A DNA stretch of 64,000 bases from Cytophagaceae bacterium (GCA_006969745.1 CP030886.1:3445234-3509233); one strand, 5' to 3'; counted from the first letter of the stretch, positions 17,740 to 27,335 are shown. A program made the numbers and translations. Notes: generated by a model not told the origin, from the sequence alone.

Positions 17740-18350
17740 GACTTATATTTCAATTGCATAATAATGCCGTAAATAATATGAAGGAATCCAAACCCCAGTG
17801 ACCAAAAAAGGAGGCCGTAACCAATATATTGGATGGCAATCAGTCCTAAAATCACCTCGAGGATACCCAGACTTCTGATTTCATTCAATGTGTACTTACT
17901 AGCATTGATGAGTCCAAGTCCATAGAATATGAGTGTAAGAGGTGCCACAATGCCAATGTATCCTTTGGCTAAAAGCATGAGGCAAAGAATACCACCGGTT
18001 GCCAGGGGAATCGCCAGATTAATCAATAGCCGCTTGGTCTGAACGTCCCATATTTTCTGATTTTGTTTTTTGGTTTGACGAGTCGTAAAATACACTCCTG
18101 TGCCTATAGCCAGAATGAGTGTGCCTATGGCGATGAGTAGGAGCTGTGTCAGGCTCTCTGCCGTAAGAAAGGCTCGTCGATAGCCTAAATAGTCTTGCTC
18201 AAAGTAAACCGTTTGATAAGCAAAGTATGCACCTATAAGTGCAGATATGCCTGCTGATATGCCCGAGAGACCACTTAGTGAGATGAACCGTGAGGATCGA
18301 TTCATGATGTCCTTTATCTCCTTTAAATCCTCAATGTATTTTTCTTTCAT
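17736..18350 (-). CDS. Six-helix membrane protein coupled to the regulator
   Basis: The product has 204 residues. A short cytoplasmic N-terminus (MKEKYIEDLKEIKDIMNRSS) is followed by about six hydrophobic helices spread over residues 22-200. The family name is not certain. It is the first gene of a two-gene transcript with the winged-helix regulator, overlapping it by four bases, and has the TACTTTG palindrome just upstream of its start. The arrangement suggests a membrane sensor or partner, but nothing in the sequence proves signalling. Confidence 0.75.
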   Translation of the reverse strand: MKEKYIEDLKEIKDIMNRSSRFISLSGLSGISAGISALIGAYFAYQTVYFEQDYLGYRRAFLTAESLTQLLLIAIGTLILAIGTGVYFTTRQTKKQNQKIWDVQTKRLLINLAIPLATGGILCLMLLAKGYIGIVAPLTLIFYGLGLINASKYTLNEIRSLGILEVILGLIAIQYIGYGLLFWSLGFGFLHIIYGIIMQLKYKS

Positions 18351-18357
18351 TTAAAAG

Positions 18358-18376
18358 TACTTTGAAATACAAAGTA
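18358..18376. promoter_or_regulatory. Palindromic operator upstream of the regulator operon
   Basis: TACTTTG-AAATA-CAAAGTA has the same perfect 7 bp arms and 5-base spacer as at 17417-17435, eight bases before the start of the membrane gene. Its context, TTAAAAGTACTTTGAAA, is also conserved at the other site, which supports a real two-site regulon. Confidence 0.78.
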
Positions 18377-18414
18377 AATATACGAAAGATATTTTTAAAT
18401 GTTAGAATATTGGA

Positions 18415-18464
18415 AAATCACTCCATCCTAAAAGCCTTAGAAGCGTTGATATTTGAAATTTTAA
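18415..18464 (-). pseudogene. 3'-end remnant of an FtsX-type permease gene
   Basis: Reading on the minus strand, this stretch encodes LKISNINASKAFRME followed by a stop. That is nearly the same as LKISSINPSEALRME-stop ending the intact permease gene at 19213, and the DNA around the stop (AATCACTCCATCCT) is identical in both places. No upstream permease frame remains; the CDGSH gene sits next to it. It looks like the scar of a deleted or recombined tandem permease copy. Confidence 0.75.
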
Positions 18465-18527
18465 GTGAGCAAGACTTATCAAGGCATAAAGCCGCCTAAA
18501 AAGTGAAAAACTGTTGGAATTAGTTCT

Positions 18528-19163
18528 TCAATTCTTATCGTCTTTAAATCCATTGTACCAATGACTACCGTCACAAAAAGGTTTGTTTTTAGAGCCTCCA
18601 CATCGGCACATCGTGAAATGCTCAGTAGAAGCGCCTTCTGCCCGTTTAGTGTCCTTCAGGTCAGGTTCACCAGACACCACATAAGGGCCATTCGGAGCAA
18701 CAAATATTGAGGGTGATCCATCGCCAGTGTAGCCTTTCTCTCCTTCGAAAGTATAGCTCAGAGCACCTGAGGGACATTTTTTTATTGTAGAAATGATCTC
18801 CTCTGCAGTAGCTGAATCCGGGTGTATCCAGGGCTCCTCCTTCAAATGAAAAACGGAAGCTAAACCATCGGTGCAACGACCAGCATGTGCACAAATGCCT
18901 CGATTATCGTGAATTGTTATCTTTTTGCCTTCATAATGATCCAATTGATCTTCTACTCTTCCGTCTTGTTTAGCTGAAGAAAATCCATTCGTTTTATGCG
19001 TACCATCGCAAAAAGGTTTGTTTCCAGAACCGCCACAGCGGCATAGGGCCATGCTTTCTTTCGGAGCAATAGGTCCTTTCTGGTTTGCAAAATTTGCGAG
19101 CCCTTTTACGAGATACGGCCCATTTTCGGTGGGTGTAATTTCCGGTTTTTTTGGTGAATCCAT
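18528..19163 (-). CDS. Iron-sulfur protein with two CDGSH motifs and a YjdI-type ferredoxin domain
   Basis: The 211 residues carry three cluster sites. The first CDGSH motif is CRCGGSGNKPFCDGTH (41-56). The middle segment, with CAHAGRC, WIHPD and a KKCPSGAL ending, resembles the mono-cluster YjdI/Fer4_19 domain. The second CDGSH motif is CRCGGSKNKPFCDGSH (186-201). CDGSH motifs bind a 2Fe-2S cluster with three Cys and one His; the middle domain would bind a separate cluster. There is no signal peptide, so it is cytoplasmic. The function is probably electron transfer or cluster storage. A simpler two-motif CDGSH protein is encoded at 51904. Confidence 0.9.
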   Translation of the reverse strand: MDSPKKPEITPTENGPYLVKGLANFANQKGPIAPKESMALCRCGGSGNKPFCDGTHKTNGFSSAKQDGRVEDQLDHYEGKKITIHDNRGICAHAGRCTDGLASVFHLKEEPWIHPDSATAEEIISTIKKCPSGALSYTFEGEKGYTGDGSPSIFVAPNGPYVVSGEPDLKDTKRAEGASTEHFTMCRCGGSKNKPFCDGSHWYNGFKDDKN

Positions 19164-19212
19164 TGGAATGTCTTTTTCTAAAGATACCGCTTTTAGGCCC
19201 AGATTTCACAAA

Positions 19213-21870
19213 TCACTCCATCCTCAACGCTTCCGAAGGATTAATGCTTGAAATTTTCAGGGATTGGATACTTATGGAAATAAAGGTGACACCAATCACA
19301 GCCAGTCCTGAAAACAGAAATATCAATGGATTCAAATCTACTTTGTAGGCAAAATCGCTGAGCCAGTCCTGAAGCAGCCACCAGGCAAGAGGAGAGGCGA
19401 GAAGTGTTGCCACGCCAATCAATAGGACGAATTTTCTGGCAACCAGCAGGATGATATTAAATGAAGAGGAACCAAGAACCTTTCGGATCCCCATCTCTTT
19501 GAAACGTTTTTGGATGACTAGTCGAGTCAATGCCAAAAGACCCAGCCAGGCAATGAATAATGAGAATCCCGCAGCATAGTTTATCATAGAGCTGTACCGC
19601 TTTTCCTCTTTATATTTTTCGTTCAGAATGTCATTTACATACTTCATTTCGAAAGGCAGGTCGCTCATTGTTTTTTGCCAAGCGGCATGGATATCTTCTG
19701 CAATATGTCCTGCATTTCCAGGCACTACCTTGATCACGGCAGTAAAGAACTGCGGTGGCCATACATAGGAAGAAATACCAGTCAGTCCTTCCATGATATA
19801 GTCAACATCAGTTGCCAAAATCAACGGCGCTACTTCTGTGTGTAGCGAATTGAAATTGAAATCCTTCACTACTCCAATGATCTCATGACTCCTGTTGAAA
19901 TCTTTCCCGGGAATTTGCATGCCAAGCGGATCTTCCCAGCCCATTTCTTTTACCAGAGATTCATTCACAATGATCGCTTTTCCTGTGTCATCTTCTCTAA
20001 AGTCTCTTCCGGATAGCAACTCCAGCCCCATTGTGCTCAAATAGTTAGGAGAAACCAGGTTGAAAGTGATTTTTAGCTGTGAGTCATCTTCCTGATCAAA
20101 AGTGAATACTGTCCAATGGACAACAGACATGGTAGTCATGGTAGCCGCAGTACTTACTACATCTGGATTAGACTTCAGCTCATTTCTAAAGATTTCATAG
20201 GCCTTGGCTGCAGCTTTTCCCTCCATGTTTTTTGGAAGTTCTACTTCTATCAGCTGATCTTTTTCAAAGCCGAGGGATTTGTTGCTTACGTAACTCATCT
20301 GATTTTTGAAAACAATCGTCCCAACGATCAAGCCAACACAAAAAGTAAATTGAATGATCACCATCAGATTTCGTGTGAGGCTACTTCCACCAACGTTTAA
20401 TGTACCTTTTAGAGCACTCGTTGTTTTGAGTCTTAATATTACCCCGGAAGAGATCAAGCTTGAAATGATTGAGATGATACTGATTAGGATCACGATAAAC
20501 CCGATGAGTTCGCCAGTGAGGCGAAAATTTAGTTTCGCATTTGCGAGGTTATTGAATACCGGTATGAGATAATAGGTAGCAACCAAAGCAATGGCTCCTG
20601 CTGCCATTGCCAATATTAATACTTCCAGGAGCAGCTGCGCTGATAGCTGTCGTTTAAAAGCTCCCATCGTTTTTCTTATTCCAAATTCCTTAATTCTGTT
20701 GAGCGATTGACTGCTCGTGAGCATAATGAAGTTTAGAACTGCGATTACGATTACCAATAATGAAAGGCCTATCAGAATGTAGACATAATCGGGATTATAA
20801 GTAATGGCTTCACCGTCTTGGGCAAACTTATTGCTCCACCAATAAAGCTTACTTATGGGCTGAAGTTTAATTATCTTTTTATCATCTTCTTCGGTAAGCT
20901 GGGCGAATCGTGCATAAGTTTTGGTCAGTACCTGTTCAAGAGCTGCTACGTTTTCATCGGGATTTAATTTGAGGTATGTTTCAAGAAATGAAACGTCATA
21001 TCCGATTAAAAAACCTTCACTTTGAATGAGACTTTTTAAGTGATCGATATGGATGATCACATCAAAAGGAAGGCTGTTGAGTTCTTCTACCGGATCAGCC
21101 ACCGCGGTTACAATGACCGATTGTAGGTCGTTTCCCACAATGATCTCCATTTGTTTCCCGATTGGATCAGCTATGCCAAAATATTTTTCGGCCATTTCAG
21201 GGCTGATCACAGCTTGCGAAGCATTCATCAACGGATCCTTTTTGGTACCTTCTATTATTGGAAAGGAGAAAATATTGAAGAAATCAGGATCCACGAGCAT
21301 TATCTTCTCGGTAAATGTTTCTGATCCTTTCTTGACATAACCTGAACCGGAAATTAGGCGTGTGATGTGTTTTATAGATGGAATTTCATTTCTTAAATCT
21401 GTTGCCAGCTGGTTTCCCGTGGTATTGTTCCAGGATAATAACTCATTCGTTTCCCTGCTTCGGTATTGCTTGGTTAAGCGGAAAATGGACTCGTGTTCTT
21501 CATGAAAAGAGTCATGCTGGATGGCATTCTGCACATAGAAAAATACCAGGAGTCCAAACATGATGCTCATTGCCAGTCCCAAAATATTGATGAGCGAGTA
21601 GAATTTGTATTTGCGCATGTTGCGTAGTGCTAGTAGCAAATTGATTCGTAGCATAGCAGTATTAATTAATTGAGTTTTTGAGTTTCGTAGTAAGATTCCC
21701 GGACGAAAGAATCGGAATGCATTCCAAAGCAACCGTCTATTTGATTTGAATTTGGAAAATCGTTCTTTGTCTCGCAGGTATTGCTCCCATACATCACCGA
21801 TTACACTTTCTGCCAGTCTGGGTGGGCAATAAAAATTGATGAATTTGATGATCCACTTTGGAGGCTCCAT
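19213..21870 (-). CDS. FtsX/MacB-type ABC permease with N-terminal prefix domain
   Basis: The product has 885 residues. It begins with the short cytoplasmic 'permease prefix' (MEPPKWIIKFINFYCPPRLAE, about 1-70), then a helix near 90-115, a MacB-like periplasmic core (115-350), three membrane helices (about 370-500), a second helix near 505, a second periplasmic domain, and three C-terminal helices ending NPSEALRME. This is the duplicated permease type common in Cytophagales. No ATPase gene is adjacent, so its partner must lie elsewhere. The PadR gene upstream ends directly against its start codon, so the two are one transcript. Confidence 0.9.
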   Translation of the reverse strand: MEPPKWIIKFINFYCPPRLAESVIGDVWEQYLRDKERFSKFKSNRRLLWNAFRFFRPGILLRNSKTQLINTAMLRINLLLALRNMRKYKFYSLINILGLAMSIMFGLLVFFYVQNAIQHDSFHEEHESIFRLTKQYRSRETNELLSWNNTTGNQLATDLRNEIPSIKHITRLISGSGYVKKGSETFTEKIMLVDPDFFNIFSFPIIEGTKKDPLMNASQAVISPEMAEKYFGIADPIGKQMEIIVGNDLQSVIVTAVADPVEELNSLPFDVIIHIDHLKSLIQSEGFLIGYDVSFLETYLKLNPDENVAALEQVLTKTYARFAQLTEEDDKKIIKLQPISKLYWWSNKFAQDGEAITYNPDYVYILIGLSLLVIVIAVLNFIMLTSSQSLNRIKEFGIRKTMGAFKRQLSAQLLLEVLILAMAAGAIALVATYYLIPVFNNLANAKLNFRLTGELIGFIVILISIISIISSLISSGVILRLKTTSALKGTLNVGGSSLTRNLMVIIQFTFCVGLIVGTIVFKNQMSYVSNKSLGFEKDQLIEVELPKNMEGKAAAKAYEIFRNELKSNPDVVSTAATMTTMSVVHWTVFTFDQEDDSQLKITFNLVSPNYLSTMGLELLSGRDFREDDTGKAIIVNESLVKEMGWEDPLGMQIPGKDFNRSHEIIGVVKDFNFNSLHTEVAPLILATDVDYIMEGLTGISSYVWPPQFFTAVIKVVPGNAGHIAEDIHAAWQKTMSDLPFEMKYVNDILNEKYKEEKRYSSMINYAAGFSLFIAWLGLLALTRLVIQKRFKEMGIRKVLGSSSFNIILLVARKFVLLIGVATLLASPLAWWLLQDWLSDFAYKVDLNPLIFLFSGLAVIGVTFISISIQSLKISSINPSEALRME

Positions 21871-22203
21871 TTATATACTTGAAAATTTAAGGTCAGGGAT
21901 GAGCGACCACAATTCCTGTCGCTGCTCTTTTAAGGTTTGGAGCATTTGCAATCCTGCATTGGTGACAGAGAAAATCCGCTTCCTACGTCCACCACGCATG
22001 TTTGATGCACCACCCATTTCTGAAGAAACATATCCTTTATCTTCCATTCGATAGAGAGTCACATGAACGGCACTCAAATTGACTTCTCGTCCAATTTTTT
22101 CACTTATCTCATCCACAATGGCATTTCCGTAAGCATTTTCACCAAGTAAAGCGACCATTGTAAGCACCAATTCTTCGAATTCTCCGAGGTATTCTTTTTT
22201 CAT
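21871..22203 (-). CDS. PadR family transcriptional regulator (permease-linked)
   Basis: I chose the start at 22203 (MKKEYLGEFEELVLTMVALL), the usual PadR beginning. An upstream frame of 40 further codons runs through the promoter and is not used. The 110 residues hold the PadR winged helix (VTLYRMEDKGYVSSEMG, GGRRKRIFSVTNAG) and little more, so it is the short subfamily 1 form. The stop codon abuts the permease ATG, so the two are co-transcribed. PadR proteins of this kind usually repress their own operon; inverted repeats with GTATATAC-like arms lie just upstream. Confidence 0.9.
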   Translation of the reverse strand: MKKEYLGEFEELVLTMVALLGENAYGNAIVDEISEKIGREVNLSAVHVTLYRMEDKGYVSSEMGGASNMRGGRRKRIFSVTNAGLQMLQTLKEQRQELWSLIPDLKFSSI

Positions 22204-22206
22204 TTC

Positions 22207-22257
22207 TATACATTTTGTCAAAGATATACGCATTTGTATATACTTTGTTATAGATAT
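22207..22257 (-). promoter_or_regulatory. Promoter and probable operator of the PadR-permease operon
   Basis: On the minus strand TATCTTTG at 22219-22226 is an exact TAnnTTTG -7 box, 15 bases before the start codon. It is embedded in AAAGATATAC...GTATATACTTT (about 22220-22246), an imperfect inverted repeat, and TAGATATAC repeats at about 22251-22259. The overlap of palindrome and promoter fits autorepression by PadR. Confidence 0.6.
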
Positions 22258-22398
22258 ACCAGAATATGGTAAGAATTGATCCACGCTATTTCCATTCAAA
22301 CGGTGCTTAACAATCAAATTCAAGTCGATAGTTCTGTATTACAGACCTAATATTAAGTGACTTGGAAAGCCCACAAACAAGTGATATTCATAAATCTG

Positions 22399-22414
22399 AA
22401 AGGTGTAAACCTTT
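22399..22414. promoter_or_regulatory. Small inverted repeat upstream of the peroxiredoxin
   Basis: AAAGGT-GTAA-ACCTTT is a perfect 6 bp stem with a 4-base loop, about 100 bases before the start codon. About 35-50 bases before the start is TTTATTTG, one base off the TAnnTTTG box. The stem could be an operator or part of the leader; there is no further evidence. Confidence 0.35.
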
Positions 22415-22511
22415 TGTAGGTGAGAAAAAATGTTTGGGATTGGAATGCCGATTTTATTTGGAAAGTCAAAAGCAGAATAGACTGCTTTTTAAATCAAAAT
22501 AAAACGTTACT

Positions 22512-23141
22512 ATGAAAACATTACAATTAGGAGATTTAGCTCCGGATTTTACTGCCAATTCGACTTTAGGTACGATAAACTTTCATGAATGGCTTGGAAA
22601 TAATTGGGGAGTACTATTTTCTCATCCGGCAGATTTTACTCCGGTGTGTACAACCGAGCTGGGTCAGGTTGCTAAAATAAAGTCACAGTTTGATGAACGA
22701 GGTGTGAAAGTAATTGCACTGAGTGTCGACAACATAAGTGATCATCACAGTTGGATTAAGGATATTAATGAAACTCAGCAAACCTCTGTAAACTTCCCAA
22801 TCATTGCAGATGAGGACAGAAAGGTAGCAGAGCTATATGGCATGATTCATCCAAATGCGGATGATAAGATGACTGTAAGATCCGTCTTTATCATTGGGCC
22901 ACATAAAAACATAAAGCTCACGCTGACTTATCCGGCTTCCACCGGCAGAAATTTTCAAGAAATAATAAGAGTCATAGATTCTCTGCAGCTAACAGCCAAC
23001 CGCAAATTGGCTACACCTGCAAACTGGAATCAAGGCGAGGAATGTGTGATTCTGCCAAGCGTTTCCAATGAAGAAGCTAAAAAGCTATTTCCGAAGGGGT
23101 ACGAAGAAGTGAAACCATATCTACGCCTCACTAAAGCTTAA
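22512..23141 (+). CDS. 1-Cys (Prx6-type) peroxiredoxin
   Basis: The 209 residues reduce peroxides through a peroxidatic Cys46 in DFTPVCTTE. The Prx6-family signatures ALSVDNISDHHSWIKDI and a long C-terminal arm (NWNQGEECVILP, PYLRLT) separate it from the shorter AhpC/Tpx types. A second Cys is in the arm (GEECVILP), a position used for resolution in some archaeal Prx6 proteins. Whether it resolves here is not known. There is no signal peptide, so it is cytoplasmic. It stands alone; a small perfect hairpin (AAAGGT-GTAA-ACCTTT, 22399-22414) lies in its upstream region. Confidence 0.93.
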   Translation: MKTLQLGDLAPDFTANSTLGTINFHEWLGNNWGVLFSHPADFTPVCTTELGQVAKIKSQFDERGVKVIALSVDNISDHHSWIKDINETQQTSVNFPIIADEDRKVAELYGMIHPNADDKMTVRSVFIIGPHKNIKLTLTYPASTGRNFQEIIRVIDSLQLTANRKLATPANWNQGEECVILPSVSNEEAKKLFPKGYEEVKPYLRLTKA

Positions 23142-23160
23142 TACATAAACGTATCCTGAT

Positions 23161-25548
23161 ATGAAACGGCTTCTCTTCCTTCTTACGGTGATTGCGCATG
23201 GTTCTATTGCACAGTCAAATTTTTCGCTTGATACGGTATTCCATATGGGAACGTGGATGGAAGAAAACATTCGTGAGATAGCACTGTGCCCAAATGGGGA
23301 TATTGTGGCAACAGGGTATCCGGCGCCTGACCTTACAATGCTTCAATCGATATTCGGTGCAAGCAATGTTTTTCAATTTGGTCCTGGCCCTGCAACGACC
23401 ATGACTGTCAGGGGAGGAGGAGCTTATACTACACTTAATCAGAACACGTTTGTTTTCAGACTTTCCGGAGATCTGAGGCAGTTGAGATGGGCTGTTTTAA
23501 TTGGTGGGACAGATTTTGATAGAGGCTACGGCATTGAAGTTGATAATGCCGGCGATATTTATGTAGCCGGACAGACCTCTTCCACAGACTTTCCTGTCAC
23601 CAGTGGTGCGCTTGACGAAACAAACAACGGATCGAGTGACGGGCCTATTGATAGCTACCATGGCACTTCTGTCGATATGTTTGCTCTAAAACTCAGTGGT
23701 GATGGACAGACTTTACTTTATAGTACATTTTTAGGAGGAACAGGTGGTGATGGATGCCGGGGCGGGTTGTCTCTTGATGATGCTGGTAATATTTATCTGG
23801 CGGGGTTTACGTCTACTCATTATTCCAATCAATGGGACATTCCAGGTTCAATTCTGCCAGAAGACGATTTTTTACACGATGCGATTAACAATCCCATCAA
23901 GCTTGATACGCTAAAGAGCAATCAGGGAATATACAGTGGTGGCGTAGTATTAAAGCTAAGTCCTACGTTTGATCAGGTACTCTGGTCACGATTTTTAGGA
24001 AGTGTCATCACAGGAATGGATGTTTCAGGGGACAACATATATTTTGCCGGCATCAATCACGGAACCTTAATTCCTGTAACCGATGGGTCTACATATAATG
24101 CAAATGGAGACGTCATGGTAGGTGTAATCGATTCAGACGATGGCAGCATCAAAGCCATGAGCGTGATGGGAGGATCGATGGCCGATGATACCAAAAGGAG
24201 AGGAGTTCTGGATTCAAATGACAATTTTTACTTTGGAGTCCAAACCGAGGGTAACACATTCGAAGGACAAAATTTTGCAAATAATGCGGTTTACAAGGCA
24301 GCATTGGTGAAGACTTCCTTCAATTCAAGCTTAGGACAGATGCAATTTGAATGGGTAAATGTGATTGACCAATGGTTTGAAACAAGTCTCCATGGGCCGG
24401 TAATTGACTATCAGGATAATATCTATGTGAGTGGACTGATATATGGACAATTACCTGGTGCTATGCTTGTAGGCGCTATCGACAACACTTACAATGCTGG
24501 CGAAGATGCTTATATGAGTGTATTTGACCCTTCCGGTACCAGACTTTACACTACCTATTTGGGTGGAGATGCTGACGACAAACCGAGGTTTATGATGCTC
24601 GACGCTTTTCATAATCCAATTTTGGGCATCAATTCTACCAGCGATAATTTTCCTGATATTGATCCGACGCTCCAGCCGTCTGCGGGGAATGCAGGTAATA
24701 AGGATATCCATTTTACACGGATACTTAATAATGACTGTCGAATTGTTTCAATAAAACCTGTAAATACTCAGAGTGCATGCGATCCCATGACTAATCAATA
24801 TACGCAGGATCTGGAAGTGATTTTTGCCAATGAAGTTGGAGATTTAGTCATAAACGGCCAAACCTACCTGGGACTGAATCCTAGAGATACTATCACGGTA
24901 AATCTTGTGGCCAATGGGCAGCCGGTTGATATTACAGCTAGTTTTTCTGGTGATGCCTCCTGCAATTTTGCTGGTACTAATGTTTTCAACGCACCATCAG
25001 GCTGTACTATACTTCCTGTTGAATGGCTTTCATTTTATGGAGAAAGAAGAGAAGATGATATCTACTTGATATGGGAGACTGCAGAAGAAGAAAATGTTGA
25101 CAGGTTTGAAATCGAGAAAAGCATTGATGGATATGAATTCATCAAAATAGGAGAAGTAAACCCTGCAGGCAATGGTGGCTTAAACAGCTATCAGTTTATC
25201 GATAGAGGCGCTCAAATATCTTCCATCTATTACAGAATCAAGGAAGTCGATTTTGATGGGAATGCAGATTATACAGATATCATTCGAATAGAGCAACCTT
25301 CAATTGAGGTAGTCACTTACCCCAATCCATTAAAAGACAAACTAAATATCCAACTGGGAAGAAAAGTGACTAAACTGGAATTGGTATTGATGGATATTTC
25401 AGGGTCGGTCTTTTTGAAAACAAATGAATCCTTCAGCAATCCTCAATCAATATATACATTGAATACGGAAGGTCTGAATAATGGCATATACCTTTTGTCT
25501 ATCACTATTGATGGTCAGTCACATCTATTGAAGTTGAAACTGGATTGA
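23161..25548 (+). CDS. T9SS cargo with SBBP-type beta-propeller repeats
   Basis: The product has 795 residues. The signal peptide is about 1-18 (MKRLLFLLTVIAHGSIAQ). Next come repeated blades of the type GGTDFDRGYGIEVDNAGDIYVAGQT and FLGGTGGDGCRGG (about 90-520), the SBBP propeller pattern. A short disulfide-rich beta domain follows (about 525-610), then the linker PVEWLSFYGERRE and a type A T9SS sorting domain (TYPNPLKDKL, NGIYLLSI). No active site is visible, so a structural or binding role outside the cell is likely. It starts 19 bases after the peroxiredoxin stop, but the two need not be one operon. Confidence 0.88.
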   Translation: MKRLLFLLTVIAHGSIAQSNFSLDTVFHMGTWMEENIREIALCPNGDIVATGYPAPDLTMLQSIFGASNVFQFGPGPATTMTVRGGGAYTTLNQNTFVFRLSGDLRQLRWAVLIGGTDFDRGYGIEVDNAGDIYVAGQTSSTDFPVTSGALDETNNGSSDGPIDSYHGTSVDMFALKLSGDGQTLLYSTFLGGTGGDGCRGGLSLDDAGNIYLAGFTSTHYSNQWDIPGSILPEDDFLHDAINNPIKLDTLKSNQGIYSGGVVLKLSPTFDQVLWSRFLGSVITGMDVSGDNIYFAGINHGTLIPVTDGSTYNANGDVMVGVIDSDDGSIKAMSVMGGSMADDTKRRGVLDSNDNFYFGVQTEGNTFEGQNFANNAVYKAALVKTSFNSSLGQMQFEWVNVIDQWFETSLHGPVIDYQDNIYVSGLIYGQLPGAMLVGAIDNTYNAGEDAYMSVFDPSGTRLYTTYLGGDADDKPRFMMLDAFHNPILGINSTSDNFPDIDPTLQPSAGNAGNKDIHFTRILNNDCRIVSIKPVNTQSACDPMTNQYTQDLEVIFANEVGDLVINGQTYLGLNPRDTITVNLVANGQPVDITASFSGDASCNFAGTNVFNAPSGCTILPVEWLSFYGERREDDIYLIWETAEEENVDRFEIEKSIDGYEFIKIGEVNPAGNGGLNSYQFIDRGAQISSIYYRIKEVDFDGNADYTDIIRIEQPSIEVVTYPNPLKDKLNIQLGRKVTKLELVLMDISGSVFLKTNESFSNPQSIYTLNTEGLNNGIYLLSITIDGQSHLLKLKLD

Positions 25549-25556
25549 GGTCGATA

Positions 25557-27335
25557 CTAAATTTCTTGTATAACATTTCTCAAGCTGTCTTCAGTTTCTA
25601 AATTCAATTTCTTCTTCATCCTAAATCTGGCCATTTTTATACTTTTAGGAGCCACTCCCATAATCTCTGCAGACTCTTTCAAGGTCAAATTCATTCGTAT
25701 CAGGGCCGCATGTCGAAGTTCATTTTTGCTAAGCAAGGGATGTTTTTCGCAGAGCTTTTCAAAGAAATCATTGTGAACCACTCCAAAGTATTTATTGAAG
25801 TCTTGCCAGTCTTTTTCAGACGTCATGTTACGTTCGATGGTCTTTACAATTGCTGCCCAATTATTAGAATTTCTTCTGAGCGCATCCCTGGCCTGTTCCT
25901 GCAGTTCTTCCAAAAGCTGGTTTTTCCTGATCATTGCAAGTGTGAAATCAGAAAGCTCCCGCTGATGGCGATCCAGCTCCAGTTTGTAATTATTTCTCTC
26001 CAATTCAGCCTTTAATCGTTTTCTCTTGCTTTCAGTAATTCGCAATCTGTATGATACACCTAAAATTACGATAACCATCAAGGCACCGATTGTGATTCCC
26101 ACATTCAGCAATTCAGTAAGCTTCGCCTCAGCTTCTAATGACTCAATTTGCTTTTGCTTTTCCATGGTCTCAATTCTTACCCGATAGGATGCAAAGTCTT
26201 CAGATTGGGTTTTTTGATGAATAGAATCTTTATAGAGCAAAATTTTATCATAATAGTAAGTAGCACTATCCAGGTCTCCCTTTCTACTTAGTAACTCGAT
26301 CAAAAATGAATAGATGCCCTCATCATAATCACTATGTGAATTTTTACTCAAGAAGCTCTTGATGTACCATTCGGCACTGTCCAGTTCATTTTGGTTTAAA
26401 AAGAGTCTTGCCTCATATTTATGAAATACATATTCATGGGATGGGTACTTTTCTCGCATCAGTCGCATTCCCATGTCGATATATTTTCGTGCTGAATCGA
26501 GCATTTGAATATTCAGATACGTGTTGCTGATGTTTGCCAGGGCGGTGCTTCTGGAAATGTCGTGGCTGGCATACCTCAATGATTGTTTGAATAGAAGAAT
26601 TGCAGTATCGTAACTATTTTGGTCAGAGTACAAATGCCCCAGGTTGTTATAAGCATTTACTTTGAGCCCGCTGAGTTCTTGGTTATTGCTAAATAACTCT
26701 AGTGCTTTCCAGCCAAATTCTTTTGCTTCTTCTGTATTCTTGTGCCACCTGTATATCGTACTCAAACCTCTGTATACAAGCCCAATATCATCCGTTATTT
26801 GATGTTCTAAAATCATATTATAGGCCTTCTCGTAGAGATCGCCAGCTTGGAACAGGTCGCCTTTGTTGGTATATACTGTGGCGAGATCTGCATAGATGGA
26901 TATAACCTCCGAAAAGAGGTCGTTATCCGCATAAAAGGTCAATGCCTCTTCATAAGCTGAAATGGCCTTTACAAGTGCAGATTTATAATTATAATAATGA
27001 CCGTAGTTTTCGTGAAGATAGGCGAGCTCGTATTCAGATAAGTATTTAGCTAAATGCTTGGCGGAATCAAGATAGTCTATGGCAATTTCCTTGGTCGTTC
27101 CATCCAAAAGTGCATCTGCCAGATAAAGATAGCTTCTTGCCAGCCCTTTGTCATAGTTAATACTTTTGGATTTGTATATGGTTTCCTGAAAGATTAAGAC
27201 TGCTTCATCAAAGCTCTGGTCTTTTATATTCAGTATACCGGTTTCTATTTCATTTTTGAGATCTTCGGTGGTGAAGGTTTGTCCAGCTATTGCCAATGGC
27301 AAAATAAACATTAAACATATCTGAATATGTCTCAT
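25557..27335 (-). CDS. TPR-repeat regulator with membrane helix and C-terminal HTH
   Basis: The product has 592 residues. A signal-like N-terminus (1-19) is followed by about nine tetratricopeptide repeats (about 25-380, e.g. DLATVYTNKGDLFQAGDLY). A single membrane helix lies near 410-428 (LLNVGITIGALMVIVILGV), then a cytoplasmic coiled coil (about 430-490) and a LuxR-like helix-turn-helix (LTLKESAEIMGVAPKSIKMAR, about 552-575). This layout puts a periplasmic sensor on a DNA-binding head and is common in Bacteroidetes. Targets are unknown. The converging SBBP gene ends eight bases away, and the TPR gene may control a neighbour, but nothing shows this. Confidence 0.87.
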   Translation of the reverse strand: MRHIQICLMFILPLAIAGQTFTTEDLKNEIETGILNIKDQSFDEAVLIFQETIYKSKSINYDKGLARSYLYLADALLDGTTKEIAIDYLDSAKHLAKYLSEYELAYLHENYGHYYNYKSALVKAISAYEEALTFYADNDLFSEVISIYADLATVYTNKGDLFQAGDLYEKAYNMILEHQITDDIGLVYRGLSTIYRWHKNTEEAKEFGWKALELFSNNQELSGLKVNAYNNLGHLYSDQNSYDTAILLFKQSLRYASHDISRSTALANISNTYLNIQMLDSARKYIDMGMRLMREKYPSHEYVFHKYEARLFLNQNELDSAEWYIKSFLSKNSHSDYDEGIYSFLIELLSRKGDLDSATYYYDKILLYKDSIHQKTQSEDFASYRVRIETMEKQKQIESLEAEAKLTELLNVGITIGALMVIVILGVSYRLRITESKRKRLKAELERNNYKLELDRHQRELSDFTLAMIRKNQLLEELQEQARDALRRNSNNWAAIVKTIERNMTSEKDWQDFNKYFGVVHNDFFEKLCEKHPLLSKNELRHAALIRMNLTLKESAEIMGVAPKSIKMARFRMKKKLNLETEDSLRNVIQEI

